DNA of 64,000 bases. Source: Rhodanobacter ginsengisoli (lineage in GTDB: Bacteria; Pseudomonadota; Gammaproteobacteria; Xanthomonadales; Rhodanobacteraceae). The notes beneath the pieces are model-generated. The model did no database searches and was not told the DNA's origin. It worked only from the letters and a program-made list of their open reading frames with translations. The DNA lies in contig NZ_JBHSNF010000001.1 in NCBI RefSeq assembly GCF_042657065.1, forward strand, positions 1,674,001 to 1,738,000, given 5' to 3'. The position numbers were made by a program, and so were the translations under genes. Every line of letters starts with the position of its first letter. The stretch's first letter is position 1. Shown piece by piece: positions 33,499 through 42,865 of the stretch.

Positions 33499-34301
33499 AA
33501 CGAAGGAACAGGATCATGTTCGCTGCCGTGGGTACGTGCGCGCTGGCTCTGGCGCTGATCTGGAGTCCGTTTTCGCGGGTCAGCCTGGAAAAGGCCACCG
33601 TGGTGCTGCCGGTTGCCAGCACCTCCATCGCGCCACCGGCGGGGCAGGGCGACGTGATGACGATCATCTACTCCGGCGACGGCGGCTGGGCCGACCTGGA
33701 CAAGCAACTGGGCAAGGCCATCGTTGCCCGCGGGATTCCGGTGCTGGGGGTCAGTACCTTCAAGTACTACTGGCGCGATCGCACGCCGGAGGAATCGGCG
33801 CGCCAGCTCGACGCGCTGATGACGAAATACCTCGGCGTCTGGCACAAGCAGCGTATCTGGCTGGTGGGATTCTCCTTCGGTGCCGACGTGCTGCCGAGCA
33901 TCGTCGACCGGCTCAGCGCGGCCAACCGCGCGCGGATCACCCAGCTGGTGCTGCTGTCGCCCAGTCGCGACGTGACGTTCGAGATCGAGCTCGAGGGCTA
34001 CATGATCAGGCAGGGCTGGTTCAAGCAACACCTCAAGGCCGCGCTGGAACACATCAATCCGATCCGGCATCACGACGCGTTGCCGCCGCTGCAGGCGTTG
34101 AGTGGGCGGCCGCCGGTGGTGTGCTACTACGGCCGGGACGACCGCGACGACAGCGCCTGCACCGATCCGGCACTGCCGAGTTGGGTCATCGTTCACCCGA
34201 AGGACGGCGGTCACCATTTCGATGGTGGCTATCAGCCGCTGGCCCGGCAGATGCTGGACGAGTTGCCGGCGCACACGACGGATGCCGGCGTCGCCCATTG
34301 A
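33495..34301 (+). CDS. virJ: VirJ/AcvB-type lysyl-phosphatidylglycerol hydrolase
   Basis: 268 residues. An N-terminal membrane anchor or signal (IMFAAVGTCALALALIW) precedes a VirJ alpha/beta hydrolase: MTIIYSGDGGWADLDK, then VGFSFGADVLP with the nucleophile Ser, and DGGHHFDGGY with the catalytic His. In Agrobacterium, AcvB hydrolyses lysyl-PG in the periplasm. The ATGA overlap with mprF strongly supports the same substrate here. The gene pair would balance synthesis against removal of aminoacylated lipid. Confidence 0.92.
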   Translation: MKRRNRIMFAAVGTCALALALIWSPFSRVSLEKATVVLPVASTSIAPPAGQGDVMTIIYSGDGGWADLDKQLGKAIVARGIPVLGVSTFKYYWRDRTPEESARQLDALMTKYLGVWHKQRIWLVGFSFGADVLPSIVDRLSAANRARITQLVLLSPSRDVTFEIELEGYMIRQGWFKQHLKAALEHINPIRHHDALPPLQALSGRPPVVCYYGRDDRDDSACTDPALPSWVIVHPKDGGHHFDGGYQPLARQMLDELPAHTTDAGVAH

Positions 34302-34397
34302 GCAGGGCTGTTCGTGTCGTCCGCCCGGGGCACTCGGCGCGTCGGGACGATCGGCTGCCACGTACAATGGCGCCTCACTTGCACTTGAAGACATGAT

Positions 34398-35468
34398 GTG
34401 ACTGCCGCAGGACTTTTCGCGGTCGCGCCGGATTCGGCGCTGGCTGCCATGTTTGTACCGTTCGAATCGGCGCAGCTGTCGCTGCCGGCGGAGGGCCGCG
34501 TGCTCTTTCTGCGGGCTCGCGCCGGCGTGCGCCTGCGCGAGACGGCGCAGCCGGGCTGGTTGTGCGAGCAGGGCTTCAAGCCTTTCGCCGACGAGCTGGC
34601 CCGCATCGGCATGCAGGTGGGCGAGCCGGCGGCGGGCGAGCTGTTCCCGCTGGTGCTGGTGCTGCCGCCGCGGCAGCGCGACGAGGCGCGCGCCCTGTTC
34701 GCCCGCGCGCTGACCCATGTGGCGCCGGGCGGCAGCGTGCTGGCCAGCATGCCGAATGCCGAGGGTGCGAAATCGGGCGAAGCCGACATGGCCCGGCTGG
34801 CCGGCCCCGTGCAGCACCTGTCCAAGCACAAGTGCCGGGTGTTCTGGAGCACGCCGGCGGCGGATCGGGTCGACCAGGCCCTGCTGACCGAATGGCTGGC
34901 GCTGGACGCCCCGCGCGAGATCGTCGATGGCTATGTCAGCCGGCCCGGCCTGTTCGCCTGGAATCGCATCGACCACGCCTCGGCCTTGCTGGCCGGGCAT
35001 CTGCCGCACGACCTGCGCGGGCGCGTGGCCGATCTGGGTGCCGGTTACGGTTATCTCGCCTGCCAGGTCATCGCGCGTTGTCCGAACGTGGGCGCGATCG
35101 ACCTGTATGAAGCGGAGGCGCGCGCGATCGGGCCGGCCCGGACCAATCTGGCCAGGGCCGGGCGCGAGAGCGGTCGCGACGTGGAGCTGGCCGTGCACTG
35201 GCACGATGTCACACAAGGCCTGCCGCAGCGCTACGACGCCATCGTCAGCAACCCGCCGTTCCACCAGGGGCGCGCCGACCTGCCGGAACTGGGGCGCGCG
35301 TTCATCGTCAGTGCCGCCGATGCGCTGGTGCCGGAAGGCCGCCTGTTGCTGGTGGCGAACCGGCATCTGCCGTACGAGGCGATCCTGGGGGCACGCTTTC
35401 GCGAAGTGCGCCAGCTGGCGACGCAGGAGGGATTCAAGGTGATCGAAGCGGTGGGGGTGCGGTCATGA
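34398..35468 (+). CDS. rsmC: RsmC-like 16S rRNA m2G methyltransferase
   Basis: 356 residues. A divergent N-terminal domain is followed by the active methyltransferase domain with VADLGAGYGYLACQV (motif I) and IVSNPPFHQG (N6/N2 methylase motif IV). PGLFAWNRIDHASALLA matches the RsmC/RlmG linker. It likely makes m2G in the small-subunit rRNA (G1207 in E. coli numbering); RlmG is the alternative. GTG start. Overlaps rsuA by ATGA, joining two rRNA modification enzymes. Confidence 0.88.
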   Translation: MTAAGLFAVAPDSALAAMFVPFESAQLSLPAEGRVLFLRARAGVRLRETAQPGWLCEQGFKPFADELARIGMQVGEPAAGELFPLVLVLPPRQRDEARALFARALTHVAPGGSVLASMPNAEGAKSGEADMARLAGPVQHLSKHKCRVFWSTPAADRVDQALLTEWLALDAPREIVDGYVSRPGLFAWNRIDHASALLAGHLPHDLRGRVADLGAGYGYLACQVIARCPNVGAIDLYEAEARAIGPARTNLARAGRESGRDVELAVHWHDVTQGLPQRYDAIVSNPPFHQGRADLPELGRAFIVSAADALVPEGRLLLVANRHLPYEAILGARFREVRQLATQEGFKVIEAVGVRS

Positions 35469-36178
35469 AACTGGTCAAGCTGATTGCGAACCTGGGCTAT
35501 GGCAGCCGCAAGGATGTCACCCAGCTGTTCCGTGCCGGCCGCATCACGGATGCGGCCGGCGAGGTGCTGTACGCCGACGACGTGGTGCCGTACGAGAGCA
35601 TCCGGGTCGACGACGAGCCGCTGGATCCGCCGCCGGGCGTCGTGCTGATGATGAACAAGCCGCTCGGGGTGACTTGTTCGCGCAAGGACCCGGGCCGGGT
35701 CGTGTACGACCTGCTGCCGCCGCGCTACAACGTCCGCTCGCCGGTGTTGTCCAGCGTGGGCCGGCTCGATCGCGATACCAGCGGGCTGCTGCTGTTCACC
35801 GACGACGGCGCGCTGCTGCACCGGATCATTTCGCCGAAGGCGCAGGTGGCGAAGGTGTACGAGGCCACGCTGGCCGAGGATCTGCGCGGTGACGAGGGTC
35901 CGCTGTTCGCCAGCGGCACGATGATGCTGGAGTCGGAGAAGGAGCCGCTGGCACCGGCGGTGCTCCAGGTACTCGGGCCACGTCGCGCGCGCCTCACCGT
36001 TACCGAGGGGCGTTATCACCAGGTGCGGCGGATGTTCGCCGCCGCCGGCAACCACGTCGAGACGCTGCAACGTATTTCGGTGGGCGGGCTCCTGCTGGGC
36101 ACGCTGCCGCTGGGGGAATGGCGCGTGCTGGATGCCGACGACGTGGCGCTGATCTTCACCGCCCCGGGGAACCTGTAG
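35465..36178 (+). CDS. rsuA: 16S rRNA pseudouridine(516) synthase RsuA-like
   Basis: 237 residues. An N-terminal S4 domain (KLIANLGYGSRKDV), LMMNKPLGVTCSRKD, the intact catalytic motif SVGRLDRDTSGLLLF, and the conserved EGRYHQVRRMFAAAGNHV. This order and length match RsuA, which isomerises U516 of 16S rRNA. It contrasts with the catalytic-Asp-less relative at 23620-24342. Translationally coupled to the rsmC-like gene. Confidence 0.92.
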   Translation: MKLVKLIANLGYGSRKDVTQLFRAGRITDAAGEVLYADDVVPYESIRVDDEPLDPPPGVVLMMNKPLGVTCSRKDPGRVVYDLLPPRYNVRSPVLSSVGRLDRDTSGLLLFTDDGALLHRIISPKAQVAKVYEATLAEDLRGDEGPLFASGTMMLESEKEPLAPAVLQVLGPRRARLTVTEGRYHQVRRMFAAAGNHVETLQRISVGGLLLGTLPLGEWRVLDADDVALIFTAPGNL

Positions 36179-36243
36179 GAACGTCTCCCGTGCGCTCCCG
36201 CGAGCAGGGCCAGGTCGACGGACTCTCGCCGGGCCCGGTCGGG

Positions 36244-36594
36244 CTACAGCATGTGTACCGCGGTGGGGATCGTGGCGCCGAACCACTTGTGCCGCTCGTC
36301 GCGGCAGCTGGGGCTGCCCATCGCATACTTGCGGCAGATGGTGGGGCGATCCTCGTAGATCGTGCAGCCGGACGTGTTCGGATCGACCGCGACGCACCAG
36401 CCGTCCTCGCCCTTGGCCAGGGTTTCCATGCCGTGGCTGTCCCGGTCGATCAGCCATTCGGGGACGTGGTCCTCGGGCATCAACACGACGGTGAGGCGGC
36501 AGCACACGGCTTCGCAGGTCGTGCATTGCACGCTGGGGTCGACGCTCTCGGCGTAGGGGTCGGGAAGATTATTCACTCCCAAGCATGACAGCAT
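36244..36594 (-). CDS. YkgJ family cysteine cluster protein
   Basis: About 116 residues with the zinc/iron chelating cluster CTTCEAVCCR, later GCTIYEDRPTICRKYAMGSPSC. The family is of unknown role, proposed to bind Fe-S or zinc. No convincing ribosome site for ATG 36594; a GTG at VNNLPDPYAES is an alternative start. It is convergent with rsuA and 29 nt downstream of the DUF1415 gene on the same strand, so likely co-transcribed. Confidence 0.88.
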   Translation of the reverse strand: MLSCLGVNNLPDPYAESVDPSVQCTTCEAVCCRLTVVLMPEDHVPEWLIDRDSHGMETLAKGEDGWCVAVDPNTSGCTIYEDRPTICRKYAMGSPSCRDERHKWFGATIPTAVHML

Positions 36595-36623
36595 CGGCGT
36601 GAATGCTTTGTTGTGCCAGGCGA

Positions 36624-37214
36624 TCAGCTGGGCTCGTCGCGCCACAATGCCTGCCAGCCCTCGGTGCCCAGCCGTTGCAGCGTCTCGATATTGCGCCGGT
36701 AGATGCTGTCGGTGTCGCTCATCTGCTCCATCGCGCGCTCGATGCTCGATTCACGCAGCAGATGCAGGGTGGGGAACGGCGAACGGTTGCTGAAGTTCTC
36801 GATCGCCCCGGGCGCGCTGTCGGCGAACTGGTAGTCGGGGTGGAAGCTGGCGACCTGCCATTCGCCCTCCAGTCCCAGGGTCTGCACGGCCGCGTCGGCG
36901 ACATCGAGGAAATCGTTGTAGTCGAGAAAGTCGTTCAGCACGAACGGGTGGATCAGCAGCCCGGTCTCGCACTCGTCCGGCGTCAGCGCATTCAGCGACT
37001 GCAGCTCGCCGCACAGGTCGTCGAGCAGGGCGTCGGTGTCGCGCGCCTGGCTTACCCGCATGCGCAACTTGCCCTGCACGTGCGGTGCGCGGGCGAACGG
37101 GCACAGGTTCAGGCCGATCACCGCCCGTTCCAGCCAGCGCGTGGTGGCGTTCAGATACGGCGCGTCCGCCGGCAGGGCGTCGGCATTGAGGTCGGTGGAG
37201 GGCGAGGCGTTCAT
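36624..37214 (-). CDS. DUF1415 family protein
   Basis: 196 residues. Family hallmarks are TTRWLERAVIGLNLCPFARAP, FVLNDFLDYNDFLDVAD and ASFHPDYQFADSAPGAIENFSNRSPFPTLHLLRE. Function unproven; conserved Cys, His and Asp residues suggest a metal site. GGAAG lies 4-5 nt before the ATG. It heads a short operon with the YkgJ gene. Confidence 0.92.
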   Translation of the reverse strand: MNASPSTDLNADALPADAPYLNATTRWLERAVIGLNLCPFARAPHVQGKLRMRVSQARDTDALLDDLCGELQSLNALTPDECETGLLIHPFVLNDFLDYNDFLDVADAAVQTLGLEGEWQVASFHPDYQFADSAPGAIENFSNRSPFPTLHLLRESSIERAMEQMSDTDSIYRRNIETLQRLGTEGWQALWRDEPS

Positions 37215-37459
37215 GTGGCTTCCGGCGTATGGGCGGCGCCGACTATACCGCTCCCCGGCTGCTGCAGCCCGCCTTTGCAGGCGTGCCGGAAGGCGCGCAG
37301 GCAGACGCGGCCATCCGGCGTGCCCGGCATGGCGCTTGCGCGAGATAGGGGCTCGGGCATGGCTCGGCGTGAACAAGACGGATCAAGATGGCGGGCCTCG
37401 ACACGTCGCGGCGGCCCATGGGCCTTGCATGGGGCCCCGGGTGCCCGGATATAGCCTGC

Positions 37460-39046
37460 ATGTCTTCATTGGATTCCCCGTCCGCGATGTTTCCACTGCA
37501 CTTCGACAACGCGTTCGTACGCGATCTGCCCGGTGATCCGGAGCACGACCCGCACCTGCGTCAGGTCGAGGGCGCACTGTATTCGCGGGTCGAGCCCAGC
37601 CCGGTTGCTGCGCCGCGTCTGCTGGCGTATTCGGCCGAGATGGCGGCGAAGCTGGGTTTCAGCGAAGCCGAAGTGACCGCACCGGAGTTCGCGCAGCTGT
37701 TCGGTGGCAATGCCTTGCTCGAGGGCATGCAACCGTTTGCCGCGAACTACGGTGGTCATCAGTTCGGCAACTGGGCCGGTCAGCTCGGCGACGGCCGGGC
37801 GATCTCGCTGGGCGAGGTGATCAGCGCCGCCGGCGAGCGTTGGGAGCTTCAGCTCAAGGGCGCCGGGCCGACGCCGTACTCGCGCGGTGCGGACGGCCGT
37901 GCGGTGCTGCGTTCGTCGGTGCGCGAGTTCCTGTGCAGCGAGGCGATGCATCATCTGGGCGTACCGACCACCCGCGCGCTGAGCCTGGTCGATACCGGCG
38001 AGCCGGTCGTGCGCGACATGTTCTACGACGGTCATGCCGCGCCGGAGCCCGGTGCGATCGTCTGCCGCGTGGCACCGTCGTTCATCCGCTTCGGCAATTT
38101 CGAATTGCCTGCCTCGCGCGGCGATACCGCGTTGCTGCGGCAGCTGGTCGACTTCACCATTCGCCGTGATTTCCCCGAACTCGCCGGGCAGGGCGAGGCG
38201 CTGTACGCGGAGTGGTTCGCCCAGGTGTGCGAGCGCACCGCCACGATGGTCGCGCACTGGATGCGGGTCGGTTTCGTGCATGGCGTGATGAACACCGACA
38301 ACATGTCGATCCTCGGCCTGACCATCGACTACGGCCCGTATGGCTGGATCGACAATTACGATCCGGACTGGACGCCGAACACCACCGACGCCCAGCGCCG
38401 TCGCTACCGCTACGGCCAGCAGCCGAACGTGGCGTGGTGGAACCTGAGCCGGCTGGCCGGTGCGCTGGCGCCGCTGTTTGCCGATGTCGCGCCGCTGCAG
38501 GCCGGGCTGGATCGCTATGCGCAGGTGTACGCCGCGGCCGATCGCGCCAACATCGCGGGCAAGCTCGGCCTGGCCGCCTGCCGTGACGATGACGTGGCGC
38601 TGATGCAGTCGCTGCACGACGTGATGGCCGTGGCCGAGATCGACATGACGCTGTGGTTTCGCGCGCTGGCCGACCTCGATCCGCAGGCGCCGACACTGTT
38701 GCCGATGCGCGATGCGTTCTACGACGAGACGAAACGGCGCGAGGCCGAGCCGGCCCTCGCCGACTGGCTGGCGCGCTACGCCGCGCGGCTGGCCGACGAT
38801 CCGCTGACGGCCGAACAACGCCGGGCGCGCATGCAGGCGGCGAATCCGCGCTACGTGTTGCGCAACTATCTGGCGCAGCAGGCGATCGACCGGGCCACCC
38901 TGGGCGATCCGGCCGGCATCCACGAGTTGCTCGAGGTGATGCGCCATCCGTATGACGACCAGCCCGGCCGCGAGGCGTTCGCGCAGAAGCGCCCGGACTG
39001 GGCGCGGCACAAGGCCGGTTGCTCGATGCTGTCGTGCAGTTCGTGA
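37460..39046 (+). CDS. selO: Protein adenylyltransferase SelO (YdiU)
   Basis: 528 residues of the SelO pseudokinase-fold family. Seen are FAANYGGHQFGNWAGQLGDG, LKGAGPTPYSRGADGRAVL, VGFVHGVMNTDNMSILG and TIDYGPYGWIDNY. The C-terminal CSMLSCSS carries Cys where animal enzymes have selenocysteine. The enzyme transfers AMP from ATP to Ser/Thr/Tyr of proteins, linked to redox stress. ATG 37460 lacks a good ribosome site; ATG 37487 is possible. Confidence 0.94.
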   Translation: MSSLDSPSAMFPLHFDNAFVRDLPGDPEHDPHLRQVEGALYSRVEPSPVAAPRLLAYSAEMAAKLGFSEAEVTAPEFAQLFGGNALLEGMQPFAANYGGHQFGNWAGQLGDGRAISLGEVISAAGERWELQLKGAGPTPYSRGADGRAVLRSSVREFLCSEAMHHLGVPTTRALSLVDTGEPVVRDMFYDGHAAPEPGAIVCRVAPSFIRFGNFELPASRGDTALLRQLVDFTIRRDFPELAGQGEALYAEWFAQVCERTATMVAHWMRVGFVHGVMNTDNMSILGLTIDYGPYGWIDNYDPDWTPNTTDAQRRRYRYGQQPNVAWWNLSRLAGALAPLFADVAPLQAGLDRYAQVYAAADRANIAGKLGLAACRDDDVALMQSLHDVMAVAEIDMTLWFRALADLDPQAPTLLPMRDAFYDETKRREAEPALADWLARYAARLADDPLTAEQRRARMQAANPRYVLRNYLAQQAIDRATLGDPAGIHELLEVMRHPYDDQPGREAFAQKRPDWARHKAGCSMLSCSS

Positions 39047-39061
39047 ACCGGCCCCGACACC

Positions 39062-39096
39062 AAAAAGCACAAGGGCCGGCATGGCCGACCCTTGTG
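39062..39096 (-). terminator. Intrinsic terminator of the tRNA-Arg gene
   Basis: Read leftwards: CACAAGGGTCGGC, loop CAT, GCCGGCCCTTGTG (one U-G pair), then CTTTTT. It lies just after the encoded CCA end of the tRNA and 15 nt past the selO stop on the other strand, so it may serve both. Confidence 0.88.
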
Positions 39097-39107
39097 TGCG
39101 TTGCAGT

Positions 39108-39184
<77 letters not shown>

Positions 39185-39357
39185 AGCGCGGCGATTTTCG
39201 CATGGATGACGGCGATGCGCGATCCATCCCGGTCGCGGGCACCGTGTTGCATGGGATGTCCGCTCCGGCGGGATAAAGGGCGGCCTGCTAGAATGAATGG
39301 TTTAAACGCTCTCAATTCACGGTGCCGGCGGGTACCTTCCAGTTTCAGGAGTCACGT

Positions 39358-40893
39358 ATGTCCCATGCAATCCTCAAGTCGCTCGGTATCGGCAACGAAC
39401 ATTCCGGCGGCTACCTCGGTCAGGGCGAGTGGTCGAAGACCACCGATGCCGGCGCACTGCAGCCGGTGAACCCGGCGACCGGTGAAGTGATCGCCACGGT
39501 GCATGCGTCCAGCGCCGCCGACTACGAAGTGATCGTCAGGCGCGCGCAGGAAGCATTCAAGATCTGGCGCACCACGCCGGCACCGCTGCGCGGCGAAGCG
39601 GTGCGCCTGTGCGGTGAGGCGCTGCGCAAGCACAAGGACGCGCTCGGTTCGCTGGTGTCGCTGGAGATGGGCAAGATCAAGCCCGAGGGCGACGGCGAAG
39701 TGCAGGAGATGATCGACATCGCCGACTTCGCCGTAGGCCAGAGCCGCATGCTCTACGGCTACACCATGCATTCGGAGCGCCCCGGCCACCGCATGTACGA
39801 GCAGTACCACCCGCTGGGCATCGTCGGCATCATCAGCGCGTTCAATTTCCCGGTCGCGGTGTGGGCCTGGAACGCGATGCTGGCCGCCGTCTGCGGCGAC
39901 ATCTGCATCTGGAAGCCGTCGCCGAAGACGCCGCTGACCGCGATCGCCACCATGAAGATCTGCAATGACGCGCTGAAGGACGGCGGCTATCCGGACCTGT
40001 TCTTCCTGTTCAACGACGCCGGCAGCGACCTGGCGCAGGCGTTCGTCGACGACAAGCGCGTGGGCCTGATCAGCTTCACCGGTTCGACCAAGGTCGGCCG
40101 CATGGTCGGCGAGCGCGTGGCCCAGCGCATGGGCCGCTCGCTGCTCGAGCTGGGCGGCAACAACGCGATCATCCTGGACGAGTCGGCCGACCTGAAGCTG
40201 GCCATCCCGGGCATCGTGTTCGGTTCGGTCGGCACCGCCGGCCAGCGCTGCACCAGCACCCGCCGCCTGTTCGTGCACGAGTCGATCTACGACAACGTGC
40301 TCGAGACCCTGGTCAAGGCCTACGGCCAGGTCGAGGGCAAGATCGGCGATCCGAACGAAGCCACCACGCTGATGGGTCCGCTCAACAGCCAGGAAGCCGT
40401 GCAGGGTTATCTCGGGGCGATCGAGAAGGCCAAGGCGGCCGGCGGCACCGTGGCTACCGGCGGCAAGGCGTTGGCCGATCGCAAGGGCAACTTCGTGCTG
40501 CCGACGATCATCACCGGCCTGAAGAATTCGGATGAAGTCATCCAGACCGAAACCTTCGCGCCGATTCTCTACGTGATGAAGTTCAAGACCCTCGACGAGG
40601 CGATCGAACTGCAGAACGGCGTGCCGCAGGGCCTGTCCTCGGCGCTTTTCACCGAGAGCATGAAGTCGGCCGAAAAGTACCTGTCGGCTGCCGGTTCGGA
40701 TTGCGGCATCTCCAACGTCAACATCGGCACCTCGGGCGCGGAGATCGGCGGTGCGTTCGGCGGCGAGAAGGAAACCGGCGGTGGCCGCGAGTCCGGCTCC
40801 GATGCGTGGAAGGTCTACATGCGCCGCCAGACCAACACGATCAACTACTCCGATTCGCTGCCGCTGGCCCAGGGCATCAAGTTCGACCTGTAA
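39358..40893 (+). CDS. ALDH7-type aldehyde dehydrogenase (2-aminoadipate semialdehyde dehydrogenase-like)
   Basis: 511 residues. CAGGAG lies 6 nt before the ATG. The ALDH fold is clear: IISAFNFPVAVWAWN, SFTGSTKVGRMV, catalytic Glu in LLELGGNNAI and catalytic Cys in GTAGQRCTSTRR (about residue 297). The GGEKETGGGRESGSDAWK end and Cys context belong to ALDH7A1/AmaB, which oxidises 2-aminoadipate 6-semialdehyde in lysine/pipecolate breakdown and also betaine and lipid aldehydes. No lysine pathway partners are adjacent. Confidence 0.92.
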   Translation: MSHAILKSLGIGNEHSGGYLGQGEWSKTTDAGALQPVNPATGEVIATVHASSAADYEVIVRRAQEAFKIWRTTPAPLRGEAVRLCGEALRKHKDALGSLVSLEMGKIKPEGDGEVQEMIDIADFAVGQSRMLYGYTMHSERPGHRMYEQYHPLGIVGIISAFNFPVAVWAWNAMLAAVCGDICIWKPSPKTPLTAIATMKICNDALKDGGYPDLFFLFNDAGSDLAQAFVDDKRVGLISFTGSTKVGRMVGERVAQRMGRSLLELGGNNAIILDESADLKLAIPGIVFGSVGTAGQRCTSTRRLFVHESIYDNVLETLVKAYGQVEGKIGDPNEATTLMGPLNSQEAVQGYLGAIEKAKAAGGTVATGGKALADRKGNFVLPTIITGLKNSDEVIQTETFAPILYVMKFKTLDEAIELQNGVPQGLSSALFTESMKSAEKYLSAAGSDCGISNVNIGTSGAEIGGAFGGEKETGGGRESGSDAWKVYMRRQTNTINYSDSLPLAQGIKFDL

Positions 40894-40904
40894 GCGATGC
40901 AGCC

Positions 40905-40932
40905 GGCCACGGGTGGTTCGCCACCCGTGGCC
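40905..40932. terminator. Hairpin with TTCG tetraloop after the aldehyde dehydrogenase
   Basis: GGCCACGGGTGG and CCACCCGTGGCC form a perfect 12-bp stem closed by the extra-stable TTCG loop, 11 nt past the stop codon. There is no T-run. Confidence 0.7.
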
Positions 40933-41001
40933 GATGACGATACGATGCATGCCGGTGCCGAGTTCCTTCGACAAAGTTCCCTTCGATGAGTGAGCGACCC
41001 G

Positions 41002-41304
41002 ATGAGCGATCAACCGTCCTACAAACCCGCTTCCCCGACCAGTTCGCTGGCGGTGGTGAGCCTGGTCTTCGGCATTCTCAGCTGGTGCGTGCTGCCGTTC
41101 GTCGGCGCGATCGTGGCGATCATCTGCGGCCATATGGCGCGCGGTGAAATTCGTCGGGCGAGCCCGGATGCCCGTCTCGAGGGCGACGGCATGGCCGTGG
41201 CCGGGCTGCTGCTCGGTTATGCGCAACTGGTGCTGTGGGTGCTGCTGGTCTTTCTGGTCGTTGCGGTGATGGTGTTCGGTGTGGCGTTCTCGCACTGGCA
41301 TTGA
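41002..41304 (+). CDS. DUF4190 small membrane protein
   Basis: 100 residues with two transmembrane segments: SLAVVSLVFGILSWCVLPFV followed by GAIVAIICGHMARGEIRR, and GMAVAGLLLGYAQLVLWVLL. The GHMA...IRR loop and layout fit DUF4190. Function unknown. GTG 40990 is a possible earlier start. The SDR gene starts 10 nt after its stop, so it probably leads the SDR-methyltransferase-pyrD-murB transcript. Confidence 0.85.
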   Translation: MSDQPSYKPASPTSSLAVVSLVFGILSWCVLPFVGAIVAIICGHMARGEIRRASPDARLEGDGMAVAGLLLGYAQLVLWVLLVFLVVAVMVFGVAFSHWH

Positions 41305-41314
41305 GGCGCAGTCG

Positions 41315-42091
41315 ATGGTCAGCGGGCATCCTGTCACCCCTTTCGATTTTCATGGTTATCGCGTGGTCGTGGCCGGCGCCAGCCGTGGCATCGGTCGCAG
41401 CATCGCGCTGGCCTTTGCCGGAGCCGGTGCGGCGGTGTCGGTCTGCGCCCGCGGCGAAGCGGCGCTGGAACAGACCCGCCAGGCGATTGCCGCCTGTGGC
41501 GTCACCGCCCATGCACGCAGCTGCGACCTGGCCGATCCGAAGGCGATCGACACCTATGTGGCGGAGGCTGCCGGCGCGCTCGGCGGCATCGACGTGCTGG
41601 TCAACAACGCCAGCGGCTACGGTTTTTCGGATGACGACGAGGCGTGGATCGCCGGTTTCAATGTGGATCTGATGGCGGCTGTGCGGGCGTCGCGTGCGGC
41701 CTTGTCGCATCTCGAGGCATCACCGGCAGGCTGCATCCTGCACACCAGTTCTATCGCCGCATTCCGGCCGCGGGCCGGCGGTGCACCGTATGCCGCGGTG
41801 AAGGCGGCGCTGAGCCAGTACACGACGTCGCAGGCGCTGGCGCTGGCCGTGCAGCGCATCCGCGTCAACGCGATCGCGCCGGGTTCGATCGCGTTCGCCG
41901 ATGGCCTGTGGGAACACCGGCGGCTCGAACAGCCCGAGCTGTATCAGGCGACCCTGGCGAAGATTCCGTTCGGCCGCTTCGGCAAGCCGGAGGAGATCGC
42001 CCACGCCGCCCTGTTCCTGGCGTCCCCGTGGGCGGGCTGGATCACCGGCCAGACGCTGGTGGTCGACGGCGGCCAGATGCTCAATGGCTGA
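41315..42091 (+). CDS. Short-chain dehydrogenase/reductase
   Basis: 258 residues. NAD(P) loop VVVAGASRGIGRSIAL, VLVNNASG, catalytic Ser in HTSSIAAFRP, YAAVK (Tyr/Lys pair), and the C-terminal GWITGQTLVVDGGQ. GAGG lies about 8 nt before ATG 41315. Substrate unknown. The following methyltransferase overlaps its stop by 8 nt. Confidence 0.94.
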   Translation: MVSGHPVTPFDFHGYRVVVAGASRGIGRSIALAFAGAGAAVSVCARGEAALEQTRQAIAACGVTAHARSCDLADPKAIDTYVAEAAGALGGIDVLVNNASGYGFSDDDEAWIAGFNVDLMAAVRASRAALSHLEASPAGCILHTSSIAAFRPRAGGAPYAAVKAALSQYTTSQALALAVQRIRVNAIAPGSIAFADGLWEHRRLEQPELYQATLAKIPFGRFGKPEEIAHAALFLASPWAGWITGQTLVVDGGQMLNG

Positions 42092-42863
42092 CGTGCACCC
42101 GCCGCTGCATGCCACCGCGCGCTTCAGCGATCGCGTCGACGACTACGTGCGCTATCGGCCGGATTACCCGCCTGCGCTGCTCGACTGGTTGCAGCGCGAG
42201 CAGGGCGTGGATGCCGACTGGCAGGTGGCCGATGTCGGCGCCGGGACGGGGATTTCCTCCAGGATGTTTCTCGATGCTGGCTATCCGGTGATCGCGGTGG
42301 AGCCGAATGCGCCGATGCGCCGTGCTGCCGAGGGCTGGTTGCATGCGTGCAAGGCATTCCGGGCCGTGGACGGTCGCGCCGATGCGACCGGGCTGGCTGA
42401 CGCCAGCGTGGATCTGGTCACCGTGGCGCAGGCCTTCCACTGGTTCGACGAGGACGCGGCACGGCGCGAGTTCGCGCGCATCCTGCGGCCGGGCGGGCTG
42501 GTCGCGATCTGGTGGAATTCGCGCCGGCTGAGCGGCACGCGCTTTCTGGAAGGCTACGAAGCGCTGCTGCAAACCTTCGGTACCGACTACGCCAGCGTGG
42601 CCGAGCGCTACGCCGACGATGGGCGGATGCGTGCGTGGTTCGGTGCCGGCCTGCGTGGCAGCGCCTGTTTCGCGCACGGCCAGCAGCTGGATTTCGAGGC
42701 GCTGCGCGGTCGGTTGATGTCTTCCTCGTACGCGCCACCGGTCGGTCATCCGCAGCATGAGCCGATGCTGCAGGCGCTGCGCGAACTGTTCGACCGTTGC
42801 GCCGAACGGGGCACGGTAAGCTTCGATTACGACACCCGCATCTTCGCGGGCCAACTGGTTTGA
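42084..42863 (+). CDS. Class I SAM-dependent methyltransferase
   Basis: 259 residues. Methyltransf_11-type motifs: VADVGAGTGISSRMFLDAGY, VIAVEPNAPMRRAA, VTVAQAFHWFD and ILRPGGLVAIWWN. AQAFHW is typical of a group related to yeast Crg1/trans-aconitate methyltransferases. It overlaps the SDR gene and lies 2 nt before pyrD, so it is part of a housekeeping operon; substrate unknown. Confidence 0.92.
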   Translation: MADVHPPLHATARFSDRVDDYVRYRPDYPPALLDWLQREQGVDADWQVADVGAGTGISSRMFLDAGYPVIAVEPNAPMRRAAEGWLHACKAFRAVDGRADATGLADASVDLVTVAQAFHWFDEDAARREFARILRPGGLVAIWWNSRRLSGTRFLEGYEALLQTFGTDYASVAERYADDGRMRAWFGAGLRGSACFAHGQQLDFEALRGRLMSSSYAPPVGHPQHEPMLQALRELFDRCAERGTVSFDYDTRIFAGQLV

Positions 42864-42865
42864 TC

